A stretch of 61,530 nucleotides of DNA from Polyangiaceae bacterium (GCA_022842465.1 JALHPN010000025.1:1-61530), one strand, 5' to 3'. Positions 25,286-36,011 are shown, counted from the first letter of the stretch. Numbers and translations are program-made. The notes: generated by a model not told the origin, from the sequence alone.

Positions 25286-25982
25286 CCTCCGCTGGGCGGC
25301 CTGGGTGTTCCCCGCGCCGAGCACGCTCCTCGAGGCCTTCGCCGCCATGCTCTCGGCCGAGTCGCATCACGCGCTCGTGGAGGCCCTCGCGGTCAGCAGC
25401 GCGCGCGTCGCGATCGGGTTCGTCGCGAGCCTCGCGCTCGGCCTGCCGATCGGCGTCCTCATGTGGCGGTCGCAGGTCGTGGACGACGCGCTCGGCGGGC
25501 CTGCGCTCGGTCTCCAGACGCTGCCGAGCGTCTGCTGGGTGCCGATCGCCGTGCTCGTCTTCGGCCTGAACGAGACGTCGGTGCTCTTCGTCGTCGTGAT
25601 GGGGAGCATGTTCGCGGGCGCGCTCGCCCTCCGCGACGGCCTCCGGGCGCTGCCGCCGGCCTACGAGAACGCAGGCAGGATGCTCGGCGCGCGCGGCTTC
25701 ATGCTCTTTCGCCACGTGCTCCTCCCGGCGAGCCTTCCGGCGACGACGACGAGCGTGAGGCAGGCCTTCTCCTTCGCCTGGCGCTCGCTCATGGGCGCCG
25801 AGCTCCTCTTCATGATCCGGGGACACGGTCTCGGCTACCTCCTCCACCAGGGGCGGGAGGTCGCCGACGTGAGTCAGGTCGTCGCGTGCATGGTCACGAT
25901 GGTCGCCGTCGCGACGCTGGTGGACCGGCTCGTGTTCGTCCGCCTCGAGCGCCGCGTCCACGCCCGCTTCGGCCTCGGCTGA
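25134..25982 (+). CDS. ABC transporter permease, sulfonate/taurine type
   Basis: A 282-residue inner-membrane permease of the SsuC/TauC type. The TTG at 25134 is chosen as the only in-frame start with a strong ribosome site (AAGGAG, 25121-25126); no ATG or GTG occurs before the first membrane segment ALLVWISLLLAWELAF. About six hydrophobic segments follow. The ATPase-contact loop (EAA motif) is seen as AYENAGRMLGARGFMLFRHV then LPASLPA. It completes the transporter encoded with the binding protein and ATPase. The stop TGA abuts the opposite-strand stop of the next gene. Confidence 0.92.
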   Translation: MSATPLTSTVTTSVASEPSSKPRRETKTTRTTRALLVWISLLLAWELAFRSLRWAAWVFPAPSTLLEAFAAMLSAESHHALVEALAVSSARVAIGFVASLALGLPIGVLMWRSQVVDDALGGPALGLQTLPSVCWVPIAVLVFGLNETSVLFVVVMGSMFAGALALRDGLRALPPAYENAGRMLGARGFMLFRHVLLPASLPATTTSVRQAFSFAWRSLMGAELLFMIRGHGLGYLLHQGREVADVSQVVACMVTMVAVATLVDRLVFVRLERRVHARFGLG

Positions 25983-26603
25983 TCAGGGCGTCTTGCCCTG
26001 GAGCTGGAGCGGGTTGGTCAGGACGCCCTGGAACCCGCCGCGGACCTTGCCGTCCTGGACGAAGAAGAGGAACGAGCCGTCCCTGAGGCCGGAGACGCTC
26101 GCCTCGAGGGTGATGATGGCGCCGGGCAGCGTGTCGAACGTCACGCCGTGCACCTCCGTCGTCGTGCGCACGGAGGCCTCGAGCCGCGCGGGCTCCGGCG
26201 TCGCGACGTACCCGCCCGTGAGCGCCGCGGCGTCGAGGTTCGCGATCGGCCCGTTCCCGGACGTGATCGTGACGTCGACGTCGCACACCTTGTTCGTGCG
26301 CGTGGTGTCGCACGTCCACCAGACGTGCCACTTGCCGCCCGCACCGTACTCCACGAACACGCCGACTCCCTGGCCCGGATCGGCCGTCATCGTCTGGTCG
26401 GTGTCGACCTCGACGAGGAGCGGCGCGGTCGCGACCGGCGTGCCCCCCGTCGTCCCGCCGCTGGTCTCCTCCTCGCCGGGGACCGAGTAGGCGGGCTCGG
26501 GCCCGAGGCGACGCGGGCGGTCGTTCTCGATGACGCAGCCCACCGCGAACGTCGCGAGGGTCGAGAGGGCACCGAGACGGATCAAGAAGGACGCGACGGC
26601 CAT
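25983..26603 (-). CDS. Putative lipoprotein, function unknown
   Basis: A 206-residue lipoprotein starting MAVASFLIRLGALSTLATFA with lipobox AVG-C. A Gly/Thr linker (SGGTTGGT) leads to a beta-rich domain of about 150 residues with a cysteine pair in WWTCDTTRTNKVCDV, and an aromatic strand SFLFFVQDGKVRGGFQG near the end. No catalytic residues are evident. A longer in-frame extension reaching 27941 overlaps the next gene and is Arg/Gly-rich, so the ATG at 26603 is preferred. Same strand as the following W-rich protein, 5 bp from its stop, so probably co-transcribed. Confidence 0.7.
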   Translation of the reverse strand: MAVASFLIRLGALSTLATFAVGCVIENDRPRRLGPEPAYSVPGEEETSGGTTGGTPVATAPLLVEVDTDQTMTADPGQGVGVFVEYGAGGKWHVWWTCDTTRTNKVCDVDVTITSGNGPIANLDAAALTGGYVATPEPARLEASVRTTTEVHGVTFDTLPGAIITLEASVSGLRDGSFLFFVQDGKVRGGFQGVLTNPLQLQGKTP

Positions 26604-26608
26604 GGATC

Positions 26609-28258
26609 TCACCTCTTCCCACGCGTGGACGTGCTGCCGCGGACCGTGCCGCCCGACGAGCGCGGGGCGGAGGGCGCGGAGCGCACCGAGGGGGTCGAAT
26701 AGGAACGCGACGGAGCAGACACGCTCGGGGACGACGGGCGGTACGAAGGACGGGACGACACACTGGGCGAGGAATACGAACGCGACGGGCTCGGCGACGA
26801 GCGATACGACGGGCGCGAGGACACGCTCGGCGAGGAATACGAGCGTGAGGGCGCGGACACGCTCGGCGACGACGAGCGATAGGACGGCGTCGGGCTCGAC
26901 GAACCCCAGCTCGAGCCGGAGCGACCGCCGTAGCTCGGCGGCGAAGACCTGTACGACGGGACCGGGCTCGCCGAACCGTACGAGCCGTACGAGCGCGACG
27001 GCTGCGGCGCGGCGTAGGCGTCCGTCCCCATCGACCGTGAGCGGTACTCCGGAAGGGGACGCGACGGCGTCGGGACGACCCCCTGGACCTGAGGCGCGCG
27101 CGCGACGGGGTCGTAGCTCGAGGACGGACGCGACGAGAGCGCGCTGCGGCTCCCCATCGATCCCGATGCCACCCCGGACGGCCCCGGCGCAGGATTCCCG
27201 AGTTGCCCGTCGGTGCTGCGCGGGCGCGTCTGCATCGTGACGGGCGCCGAGCCCCCTTGGGCGATCGCCGAGCGCGGCGTCGCGTAGGCCTCGGCCTTCG
27301 CGAGCCCGGCATGGCCCTCCGGCGGCGAGGCGATCGGCGACTTCATCCCGAGCTCCGTCGGGCGCGGCCCGCCCACCTGGGGCGTCGCGACCGTGCGACC
27401 TCCCACGGCCGGCTCCGCGATGACGCGGCCACCGCCAGAGACCCCCGGCGTGGCCACCACGCGCCCCTGATCCGCGGGAGGGGTGTAGGGGCGCGTGCGC
27501 TCGTGGATCGTCGCGTACGAGGGCCCCGACCTCACGACGTACGGGTGGAAGCCCGGATGATAGATGTACGCGTGCGGGCAGTAGACGTAGCGCGGGCTGT
27601 ACCACCCGAACGACCAGCCGACGGCCACGCCGTTCATCCAGTACCAGCTCGGCGCCATCGGAGCCCAGCCGAGGTACTCGTAGCCGACGGGGCCCGTGCG
27701 CCAGGTGACCCACGCGCCCGCGTACTGGCGCCCCGGGATCCACGCCCAGCCGCGCTGCGGGAGACTGACCCAGCGTCCGTAGTGGAAGGGGGCCCAGCCC
27801 CACTCGTAGTCCGAGACCCAGACCCAGCTCGCTTCGTCCGAATACGTCCAGCGACCCGCCGTCATGTACGGCTGGAAGTCTCTGCCGACGACGTCCTCGC
27901 GCGGGACCCATACGGTGCCGTACGTCCCGTCGTCGACCCACGTCCCATAAGGCGCGAGCACCGGCTTGAAGTCCGTGAGCGCGCTCGGATCCGTGTCGAC
28001 GTACTCGTCCGCGCTCGCGCCGACCGCGACCTCACCCTCGCCGTCCCACGCGGCCTGCTCGCGCGCGGCCGCCTGGACCGAGAGCTCCTCGGACGTCGCG
28101 GGGCGGGGCTCGGGCGGAGGGACGCGATACGACGCGGCCGTCTGCGGTTCGGGCTCCCAGGGACCACAGCCGCCCCCGACCAAGGCGAACGCGACCATCG
28201 TGAGCGCGACGACCGCGCGCCCACCGAACCGCTTCGCCGTCGTGAACGCCGTGATCAT
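26609..28258 (-). CDS. Trp-rich (DUF6600-like) envelope lipoprotein with Ser/Pro/Tyr repeats
   Basis: A 549-residue lipoprotein (lipobox GGG-C). Residues about 95-235 form a Trp/Tyr-rich domain in which aromatic strands repeat (PYGTWVDDGTYGTVWVP; GRWTYSDEASWVWVSDYEWG; WAPFHYGRWV; RGWAWIPG), matching the DUF6600-type proteins found with FecR and related envelope proteins in delta-lineage bacteria. Residues about 430-540 are low-complexity Ser/Pro/Tyr/Arg repeats built around SYSSPSVSSRPSYR. The ribosome site GGAGG precedes the ATG by about 6 nt. Probably an outer-surface or cell-wall-contact protein; function unknown. Confidence 0.8.
   Translation of the reverse strand: MITAFTTAKRFGGRAVVALTMVAFALVGGGCGPWEPEPQTAASYRVPPPEPRPATSEELSVQAAAREQAAWDGEGEVAVGASADEYVDTDPSALTDFKPVLAPYGTWVDDGTYGTVWVPREDVVGRDFQPYMTAGRWTYSDEASWVWVSDYEWGWAPFHYGRWVSLPQRGWAWIPGRQYAGAWVTWRTGPVGYEYLGWAPMAPSWYWMNGVAVGWSFGWYSPRYVYCPHAYIYHPGFHPYVVRSGPSYATIHERTRPYTPPADQGRVVATPGVSGGGRVIAEPAVGGRTVATPQVGGPRPTELGMKSPIASPPEGHAGLAKAEAYATPRSAIAQGGSAPVTMQTRPRSTDGQLGNPAPGPSGVASGSMGSRSALSSRPSSSYDPVARAPQVQGVVPTPSRPLPEYRSRSMGTDAYAAPQPSRSYGSYGSASPVPSYRSSPPSYGGRSGSSWGSSSPTPSYRSSSPSVSAPSRSYSSPSVSSRPSYRSSPSPSRSYSSPSVSSRPSYRPSSPSVSAPSRSYSTPSVRSAPSAPRSSGGTVRGSTSTRGKR
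26615..26920 (-). repeat. Degenerate Ser/Pro/Tyr coding repeats
   Basis: The 3' part of the Trp-rich protein gene is made of imperfect repeats of about 42-75 bp encoding variants of SYSSPSVSSRPSYR and SPSVSAPSRSYS. They stay in frame and have no regular spacers, so they are protein repeats rather than a CRISPR array. Confidence 0.75.
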
Positions 28259-28613
28259 CGTGCCTCCGGAGGAACCCTAGCAACGTCGGGGCCGCTCTCC
28301 AGGATAGTCGAGGCCGCAGGGAATTCCCTCGCAGGCTTCGTCGCTCGAGCGCGGGGTCCGGCCACGTTCGTCCCCCTTTCGGACAGCTCGTCCGTCGCCC
28401 ACCGGCGCTCTGCCAGGTTGGCAGGAGGAGGCCGTGACCCCCGGGCCACGTCCGGCCTGTGAATCGGCGTTGACGGTCCGGCCCGCGCGCGAGAACGAGG
28501 TCAACCGCTGGTCACCCTGGCAGAAAACGCTCCCGCCGACCTTCACCCTGGGTGATAGCCTGGTCGTCCAGGTCGGAGCGTGCGTAGCGCGCGACTGGTC
28601 CAGAGGAGTCCCG
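28259..28613. other. Intergenic region, 355 bp, divergent promoters
   Basis: Holds the upstream regions of the leftward Trp-rich protein and the rightward prkA. No gene is convincing. A small inverted repeat CTGCCA-N3-TGGCAG lies at 28410-28424. TTGACG near 28470 could be a weak -35. The ribosome site for prkA (AGAGGAG) is at 28602-28608. Confidence 0.55.
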
Positions 28614-30668
<2,055 letters not shown>

Positions 30669-30695
30669 AGACCGACACGTCGCACCCGCAGGCGA

Positions 30696-30727
30696 CGAAG
30701 GCCGCTCGGGCAACCGAGCGGCCTTCG
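30696..30727 (+). terminator. Hairpin terminator after prkA
   Basis: A perfect 14-bp stem (left arm 30696-30709, right arm 30714-30727; CGAAGGCCGCTCGG and its complement) closes on a GCAA loop of the GNRA type. It starts 27 bp after the prkA stop. No long U-run follows, which is common in GC-rich genomes. Confidence 0.85.
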
Positions 30728-30779
30728 CGCGTTCTTGGTCCGACGTGAATGGCCCGTCTAGGATCGGAGTCGAATCCAG

Positions 30780-32354
30780 ATGAGCTTTCTTCCCTCCCGG
30801 CTCGGCGGCGTCGTTCCCCTCCTCCTCGTCCCGTGCGCGCTGGCGCTCGTGATGTGTGGGAGCGACGACGAGGGTGCCGCCACGACCGATCCGGCGGCCG
30901 ACGGCGGTGGGACGGGCGACGGCGGCGGAGGGAGCTCGAGCGGTGATCCGGGACCTCGCGACGGCAGCGCGGGAGACGACGCCCAAGCCGGCCCGAAGAC
31001 GGCGACGTTCGCCTTCGCGCGGGCGTTCCCCGGAAACGTGCAGGGGAACGCCGAGTACGGCGAGCCTCCCGTCGCCGCGCTCCCGGGCGGCGGCTACGTG
31101 CTCGCGTTCCTCTTCAGGGGAACCTTCACCGTCGGCCCGACCACGCTCGTGTCGACGGGTCCGTACCGCGACCTCGCCGTCGTGTGGGTCGACGCGAGCG
31201 GAGCCCCCGTACGCGGCAAGCTCGTCGACGCCGACGACGACATCGATCCCATCGGTCTCGGCGTCGACGCGGACGGCAACGTCTACCTCGCCGCGACCTC
31301 GTTCAGCGCCACCGTGAACCTCGGCGACGCGAAGACCGTGACGGGGAACGACGTCTCCCAGTACGGACTCCTCGCGAAGTACGACGCGAACGGCGTCGCG
31401 CAGTGGGGCCGAAGCTTCCAGTCGAACGGGGGCCTCGGCAACTTCAGCGTCATGGCACGCGGCGCGAGCGTGGCCGTGCTCGGGTACTCGACGCTGAGCG
31501 GGGGAATCCGCTACACGACCGCCCACGGCAGCCCGACCTCGCCCACGTTCGTCGGGAACAACCCGAAGGCCTTCGTCGCCGGCATCGACGCCGCCACGGG
31601 CGACGTCGCCTGGTTCGAGCAGCTCGCGGGCGCGGGCGGCGGCAAGGCCTGGGAGGGCGCCATCCTGTCGACGGGCGACGTCCTCGTCGCCGGCGAGTTC
31701 GAGGGAGGCGACCTCCAGACCGATGACCCGCTCGTGCTCGGGCCGCGGACGGGGACGCACTCGGAGCCGAACGCCTTCGTGACGCGGTTCTCCGGGACCG
31801 GAGCCCACGTCTGGACGCGCACGTGGGGCGCGACGACCGGGACGACGACCATCGCCGCGGCGCTCGCCGTCGGGGACGGAGACAAGATCGCCGTCGCCGG
31901 CCCGATGGGCAGCCCCGTGGACTTCGGCAAGGGGGCCCGCACGGGGACGTCGTTCGTGGCGACGCTCGACGGCGCCAACGGCGCGACGCTGTGGGACAAG
32001 GCCCTGCCGTCGGGGCGCCCCGCGTCGGTGGCGTTCACCGCGGCCGGCGGCCTCGTCCTCGCCACGGACAACGCTGCGGCTGCTCCCGGGACCGTCGACG
32101 GCGTCGCGCTCCCGGCGACGCTGGGCGGCCAGCTCGTCGCCTTCGACGTCGCCGGCCTCGCGGTCTGGGCAAAGGCGCCCGCGCTGGCGTCCGCGCAGAC
32201 GCGCACGAGGGCCGGTCGGCTCGCCGTCCAAGGCACCACCGTCGCCGAGCACGGCACGTTCACCGGGAGCGTCGACTTCGGCGGCGGCGCGCTCGTCTCC
32301 AACGGAGACGCCGGTTCCCAGCCTGCGACGTACCTCTACGGCTTCACGCCCTGA
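30780..32354 (+). CDS. Secreted lipoprotein with SBBP/propeller-like repeats
   Basis: A 524-residue predicted lipoprotein (MSFLPSRLGGVVPLLLVPCA, lipobox LVM-C near residue 26, with an unusual Met at -1). A Gly/Asp/Ser-rich linker of about 50 residues precedes repeated beta blades of about 45 residues. These carry SBBP-like patterns such as PIGLGVDADGNVYLAATSF, SQYGLLAKYDANGVAQWGRS, AFVAGIDAATGDVAWFEQ and AFVTRFSGTGAHVWTRTWG. Such proteins are large surface propellers, frequent in myxobacteria. No enzymatic motif. Probably a cell-surface binding protein (inferred). Confidence 0.8.
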   Translation: MSFLPSRLGGVVPLLLVPCALALVMCGSDDEGAATTDPAADGGGTGDGGGGSSSGDPGPRDGSAGDDAQAGPKTATFAFARAFPGNVQGNAEYGEPPVAALPGGGYVLAFLFRGTFTVGPTTLVSTGPYRDLAVVWVDASGAPVRGKLVDADDDIDPIGLGVDADGNVYLAATSFSATVNLGDAKTVTGNDVSQYGLLAKYDANGVAQWGRSFQSNGGLGNFSVMARGASVAVLGYSTLSGGIRYTTAHGSPTSPTFVGNNPKAFVAGIDAATGDVAWFEQLAGAGGGKAWEGAILSTGDVLVAGEFEGGDLQTDDPLVLGPRTGTHSEPNAFVTRFSGTGAHVWTRTWGATTGTTTIAAALAVGDGDKIAVAGPMGSPVDFGKGARTGTSFVATLDGANGATLWDKALPSGRPASVAFTAAGGLVLATDNAAAAPGTVDGVALPATLGGQLVAFDVAGLAVWAKAPALASAQTRTRAGRLAVQGTTVAEHGTFTGSVDFGGGALVSNGDAGSQPATYLYGFTP

Positions 32355-32403
32355 CGAGCGCCCGGCATCGCGTGCGGTGCTCCCGTCGTGTACTCTCGTC
32401 GGG

Positions 32404-34059
32404 ATGCGCACGTTGGCTCTCTCGGGGGCGCTCGTCGTGGTGGCCGTGTGCGGGTCCCTCGCGGGCTGCAGTGTGGTCGGTGGCGACGAGGGCGAGCTGG
32501 GGCCGGCGAAGGCGACCGCTGGCAACCCTGACGGAGCCGACCCGGGGGCCGAGTGCAACGCGGGCGTCGACTGCAAGTCCGGGATCTGCGAGGGCGAGGT
32601 CTGCACGGCGCCGAGGCCCGACGACGGCGTGAAGAACGGCGACGAGAGCGACACCGACTGTGGCGGCACCGCCCCGGCGTGCGCGGACGGCAAGACGTGC
32701 CTCTCGGCGGCCGACTGCACGAGCAAGGTGTGCACGTCGGGCACCTGCCAGCCGCCGAAGCCCGACGACGGCGTGAAGAACGGCGACGAGAGCGACACCG
32801 ATTGCGGCGGGTCGCAGACGGGAGCGCCGCGCTGCGCGACCGACAAGGGATGCACCGTCTCCGACGATTGCGACAGCCGCGTCTGCGACGCGGGGAAGAA
32901 GACCTGCAACGCGCCGACCGCGACCGACGCGACGAAGAACGGCGACGAGAGCGACGTCGACTGCGGCGGCTCGAGCACCGGCGCGCCGCGCTGCGCGGCG
33001 GGCCTCTCGTGCAACGCCCACGGAGACTGCGCGTCCGACGGCTGCGACGATCAGAAGAAGTGCGCGCTCACGAGGAGCTGCACGCAAGCGAACGGCGGCC
33101 GCACGTGCGGCGCGGGCGAGGTGGGCACGGCCGGCGCTCAGCACGAGAGCTGTTGCGTGTCCCTGCCCATCCCTGGGTCGGCGACGAAGCTCGACAAGTA
33201 CAAGGTGACGGCAGGACGGATGCGCGCCTTCGTGGAGCGCGTGAACGGCAACGTGCGAGGTTGGTACGACGCCAACAAGGCGTCTCTCTCCGCCGGCGCG
33301 CGCGCGCAGATCGAGCCCTACCGCGCGAACCTCCCGACGAGCCGCACGGGCGATCTCACGGGGACGGACTACCAGCTCGGCGGCACGATCTACCTCACCG
33401 ACCGCCCGAGCACCGTCCAAGGGTGCTTCACCGGGAACGCGGGAAACGTCGCGAACGGCTCGCACACCTTCTGGAACGGGACCCTCGAGCAAGAGGACCG
33501 CGGCTTCGATCAGGCGTACCTCGACCGGCTCGCGCTGAACTGCGTGCCTTACCCGCTCGCCGCGGCGTTCTGCGCCTGGGACGGCGGACGCCTGCAGACG
33601 TGGGAGGAGAACTCGGCCGCCTACGGCCCGAGTCCGTATCCGTGGGGCGCGGCCCCGCACGCAGGCGGGCTGCCGTTCGTGAACGGCGCGCCGACGGGGC
33701 CTGCGGCGTCCCCGAACCCCATCGGCGCGTGCCCCGGATGCGACGTCGACCGCGCGAACTGGGCGAGCAACTACCAGCTACCGCCCGGCGGGAATCCGAT
33801 GAAGCCCTGGGACTACGCGTTCTACATCAGCGCGCCCGGGAGGTTCCCCGACGACGTCGGCGCCGGCGGGCACAAGGACCTCGGCGGCATCATGATGGAG
33901 CTCACGGCCACGTTCGGCGCGAACGACCCGAAGTACGGCGCCAGCGTCCGCTGGTCCCGCGCGGGCTCCTTCGAAGGCCACCAGATGAACGTGACGGGCT
34001 GGAACTTCGCCGTGATGACCAAGTACGGCAAGGCGGGCGCTCGCTGCGCGCGAGACTGA
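32404..34059 (+). CDS. Lipoprotein with Cys-rich repeats and a sulfatase-modifying-factor-like domain
   Basis: A 551-residue lipoprotein (lipobox LAG-C). Residues about 45-225 hold three Cys-rich repeats, each led by NGDESDxDCGG and followed by paired cysteines. Residues about 245-551 resemble the formylglycine-generating-enzyme/SUMF1 fold: CCVSLPIPG, KVTAGRMRAFVERV, NCVPYPLAAAFCAWDGGRLQ, SPYPWG and the closing RAGSFEGHQ...GARCARD. In the family this fold can be an oxidase or a ligand-binding domain with lost catalysis. The usual active-site cysteine pair is not obvious, so a binding role is more likely. Exported, probably disulfide-rich. Confidence 0.85.
   Translation: MRTLALSGALVVVAVCGSLAGCSVVGGDEGELGPAKATAGNPDGADPGAECNAGVDCKSGICEGEVCTAPRPDDGVKNGDESDTDCGGTAPACADGKTCLSAADCTSKVCTSGTCQPPKPDDGVKNGDESDTDCGGSQTGAPRCATDKGCTVSDDCDSRVCDAGKKTCNAPTATDATKNGDESDVDCGGSSTGAPRCAAGLSCNAHGDCASDGCDDQKKCALTRSCTQANGGRTCGAGEVGTAGAQHESCCVSLPIPGSATKLDKYKVTAGRMRAFVERVNGNVRGWYDANKASLSAGARAQIEPYRANLPTSRTGDLTGTDYQLGGTIYLTDRPSTVQGCFTGNAGNVANGSHTFWNGTLEQEDRGFDQAYLDRLALNCVPYPLAAAFCAWDGGRLQTWEENSAAYGPSPYPWGAAPHAGGLPFVNGAPTGPAASPNPIGACPGCDVDRANWASNYQLPPGGNPMKPWDYAFYISAPGRFPDDVGAGGHKDLGGIMMELTATFGANDPKYGASVRWSRAGSFEGHQMNVTGWNFAVMTKYGKAGARCARD
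32617..32970 (+). repeat. Three in-frame Cys-motif repeats
   Basis: Two 50-bp copies (32617-32666 and 32761-32810) differ at only two bases. A third, more diverged copy ends near 32970. They encode PDDGVKNGDESDTDCGG or variants, spaced about 48-54 codons. High DNA identity between copies 1 and 2 suggests recent duplication or gene conversion. Confidence 0.85.
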
Positions 34060-34087
34060 CGCTCACGTCTAGGATAGGGTCCCGCGC

Positions 34088-34834
34088 GTGATGCGCCGTC
34101 CTCCCCCGCCGAATCGCCCTCGCGGGCTCGTGAAGCCCGAGCTCCGTCCGCAGGTCACCACGCTGTGGGACTACCCCTCGCAGCACTACGGCGAGGGGAT
34201 GCAGGGCGACCAACGCTTCGTCGGCGCGACACCGTCGTACGTGATCTGGAACGTGATCGAGCGCTTCACGAAGCGGGGTGATCTCGTCGTCGACCCGTTC
34301 TGCGGATCGGGGACGACGCTCGACGTCGCGAAGGACACCGGCCGCGAGGCACGCGGCTTCGACATCGCGCCGTACCGCGAGGACATCGAGAAGGCGGACG
34401 CGCGACGCCTCCCGCTCGAGACGAGCTCGGTCGATCTCGTGTTCATGGATCCGCCGTACGGCGATCACATCGAGTACTCGAAGGAGAAGGACTGCATCGG
34501 CAAGCTCTCTGCGTACGACCCCGGGTTCTACAAGGCGATGCACCGGGCGATCCGGGAGAGCGTGCGCGTCCTGCGTCCCGGCGGTGTGATGGCGCTCTAC
34601 GTCTGCGACTACTTCGAGAAGAAGAAGGGGTTCGCGCCGGTCGGCTTCCAGCTGTTCGTGAGCATGGCGGAGTCGCTCGCGATGCTCGACGTCGTGTCCG
34701 TCGTCCGCCACAACCGGACGCTGGAGATGGGGAACTACCGGAAGGCGGCGGACGAGGGCGGCTTCATGCTCCGCGGCTTCAACTACCTCTTCCTCGGGCG
34801 GAAGCCCGAGGCGACGGCCGGCCGCGCGCGCTGA
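34088..34834 (+). CDS. Solitary DNA methyltransferase (N4/N6 amino type)
   Basis: A 248-residue methyltransferase. The SAM-binding motif VVDPFCGSGTTLDVAKDTG is at about residues 67-85 and the catalytic FMDPPYGDHIEYS at about 119-131, in the order motif I then motif IV. DPPY methylates an exocyclic amino group (N6-adenine or N4-cytosine). HRAIRESVRVLRPGGVMALYV is the usual later strand. No restriction endonuclease or specificity gene is adjacent, so it looks like an orphan regulatory methyltransferase or a degraded system. Start: GTG at 34088, or ATG at 34091 one codon later. Convergent with roxA (4 bp). Target site cannot be read from sequence. Confidence 0.85.
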   Translation: MMRRPPPPNRPRGLVKPELRPQVTTLWDYPSQHYGEGMQGDQRFVGATPSYVIWNVIERFTKRGDLVVDPFCGSGTTLDVAKDTGREARGFDIAPYREDIEKADARRLPLETSSVDLVFMDPPYGDHIEYSKEKDCIGKLSAYDPGFYKAMHRAIRESVRVLRPGGVMALYVCDYFEKKKGFAPVGFQLFVSMAESLAMLDVVSVVRHNRTLEMGNYRKAADEGGFMLRGFNYLFLGRKPEATAGRAR

Positions 34835-34838
34835 CGGG

Positions 34839-36011
34839 TCAGCGAGCCCGACGAACGAACCGGAGCGCGCCGCTCGCGAAGAGGCGCAGGACGAGCGCGC
34901 GCGCGTGCCGGTCACGCGCGAGACGGGCCAGCTCGGTGGGGTCCGGACGCCGGAGCCCGGTGACGAGCTTCGCGAGCGACGCCGCCGCGCCTCGATGGAC
35001 CTCGATCTCCTCGCCGCCCGCGTAGAGGTAGAGGCCGCCGCGCGCGCGAGGGAGGAACGCGAAGCGGCCCTCCTCGCTTCGCGCCACCACGTCGCCGGCG
35101 CGGAGGCGCGCGAGGATCACCTCGAGCGCGGGCGCACGGCGCGGCGGCGTGAGAGCGTGGCCCGGCTTCAGACGCGTCGCGAACGAGGCGAACCAGCGAT
35201 CGATGGAGTCGTCCGAGAGGTCCATGGAGCGGACGGCCGCGCGGACGCGAGCGAGCATCGCCACCGGGATCGCGCCCGGCTCCTCGGCGGGCGACAGCGG
35301 CGGGTCGACGAGGAGCGCCGCCCCCTCCGGCCGGGCCCCGAGATGCTCGGCGAGGTCCTTCCACATCTCGGCGAGCCGCGGCGCGCGGAAGCCGATCGAG
35401 TACGTCAGGCAAGGGGTGACCGCGACGCCGTGGTGCGCGACGCCGGGCGGGAGGTAGAGCATGTCGCCCGCCTCGAGCACCGCGTCCTCGTCCGGCGTGA
35501 ACGACTCGAGGATGCGGAGGTCGAGCCCCGAGATGAACCGTGCATTTTGCACTTTTTCGCGACCGTACATCCAGCGTCGCCGACCTTGCCCCTGGATCAG
35601 GAAGACGTCGTAGCTGTCGACGTGCGGGCCGACGCTCCCGCCCGGCGCGGCGAAGCTGACCATCACGTCGTCGACGCGGACGTTCGGGACGAACGCGAAC
35701 GGCTCGAGCATCCGCGCGGCGGCGGGGACGTGGCGGTTCAGCTCCTGGACGAGGATCGTCCAGCCGCGGTCGGGGAGCGCGCCGAAGCGCTCCTCGGGGT
35801 GAGGCCCGTGGGCGACCTCCCAGGGGTGGGCGCCCCCTTCTTCGCGGACGATCCGCGACTCGACGTCTTCCTCGCAGGAGAGGCCGGCGAGCTCATCCGG
35901 CGTGATCGGGTCCCGGAATCGAGGGAAGGCGCCTCGCACGAGGAGCGGCCTCTTCTGCCAGTGCTCCGCGAGGAAGCGACGAACGGTCATGCCGCCGAAG
36001 ACGGAGCTCAT
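34839..36011 (-). CDS. roxA: JmjC ribosomal oxygenase, RoxA/YcfD family
   Basis: A 390-residue Fe(II)/2-oxoglutarate oxygenase closely resembling E. coli YcfD/RoxA, which hydroxylates an arginine of ribosomal protein L16. Matching landmarks: FLAEHWQKRPLLVRGAFPRF, RDPITPDELAGLSCEEDVES, the iron ligands in GPHVDSYDVFLIQG (H130, D132) and the third ligand in YLPPGVAHHG (H193). GRRRWMYG and SIGFRAPRLAEMW also match. The cupin core is followed by the family's helical and winged-helix C-terminal region. Length is slightly above the E. coli protein. The start lies 20 bp from the divergent gene at 36032. Confidence 0.95.
   Translation of the reverse strand: MSSVFGGMTVRRFLAEHWQKRPLLVRGAFPRFRDPITPDELAGLSCEEDVESRIVREEGGAHPWEVAHGPHPEERFGALPDRGWTILVQELNRHVPAAARMLEPFAFVPNVRVDDVMVSFAAPGGSVGPHVDSYDVFLIQGQGRRRWMYGREKVQNARFISGLDLRILESFTPDEDAVLEAGDMLYLPPGVAHHGVAVTPCLTYSIGFRAPRLAEMWKDLAEHLGARPEGAALLVDPPLSPAEEPGAIPVAMLARVRAAVRSMDLSDDSIDRWFASFATRLKPGHALTPPRRAPALEVILARLRAGDVVARSEEGRFAFLPRARGGLYLYAGGEEIEVHRGAAASLAKLVTGLRRPDPTELARLARDRHARALVLRLFASGALRFVRRAR

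Noticed and set aside
26615..26920. Repeat array that could suggest CRISPR
   Set aside because: Repeats are degenerate, in frame, of unequal length and without unique spacers; they encode protein repeats.
25983..27941. 652-codon leftward frame as one large protein
   Set aside because: Only the last 206 codons look like protein with a signal peptide and lipobox; the rest is a shadow of the Trp-rich protein gene in another frame.
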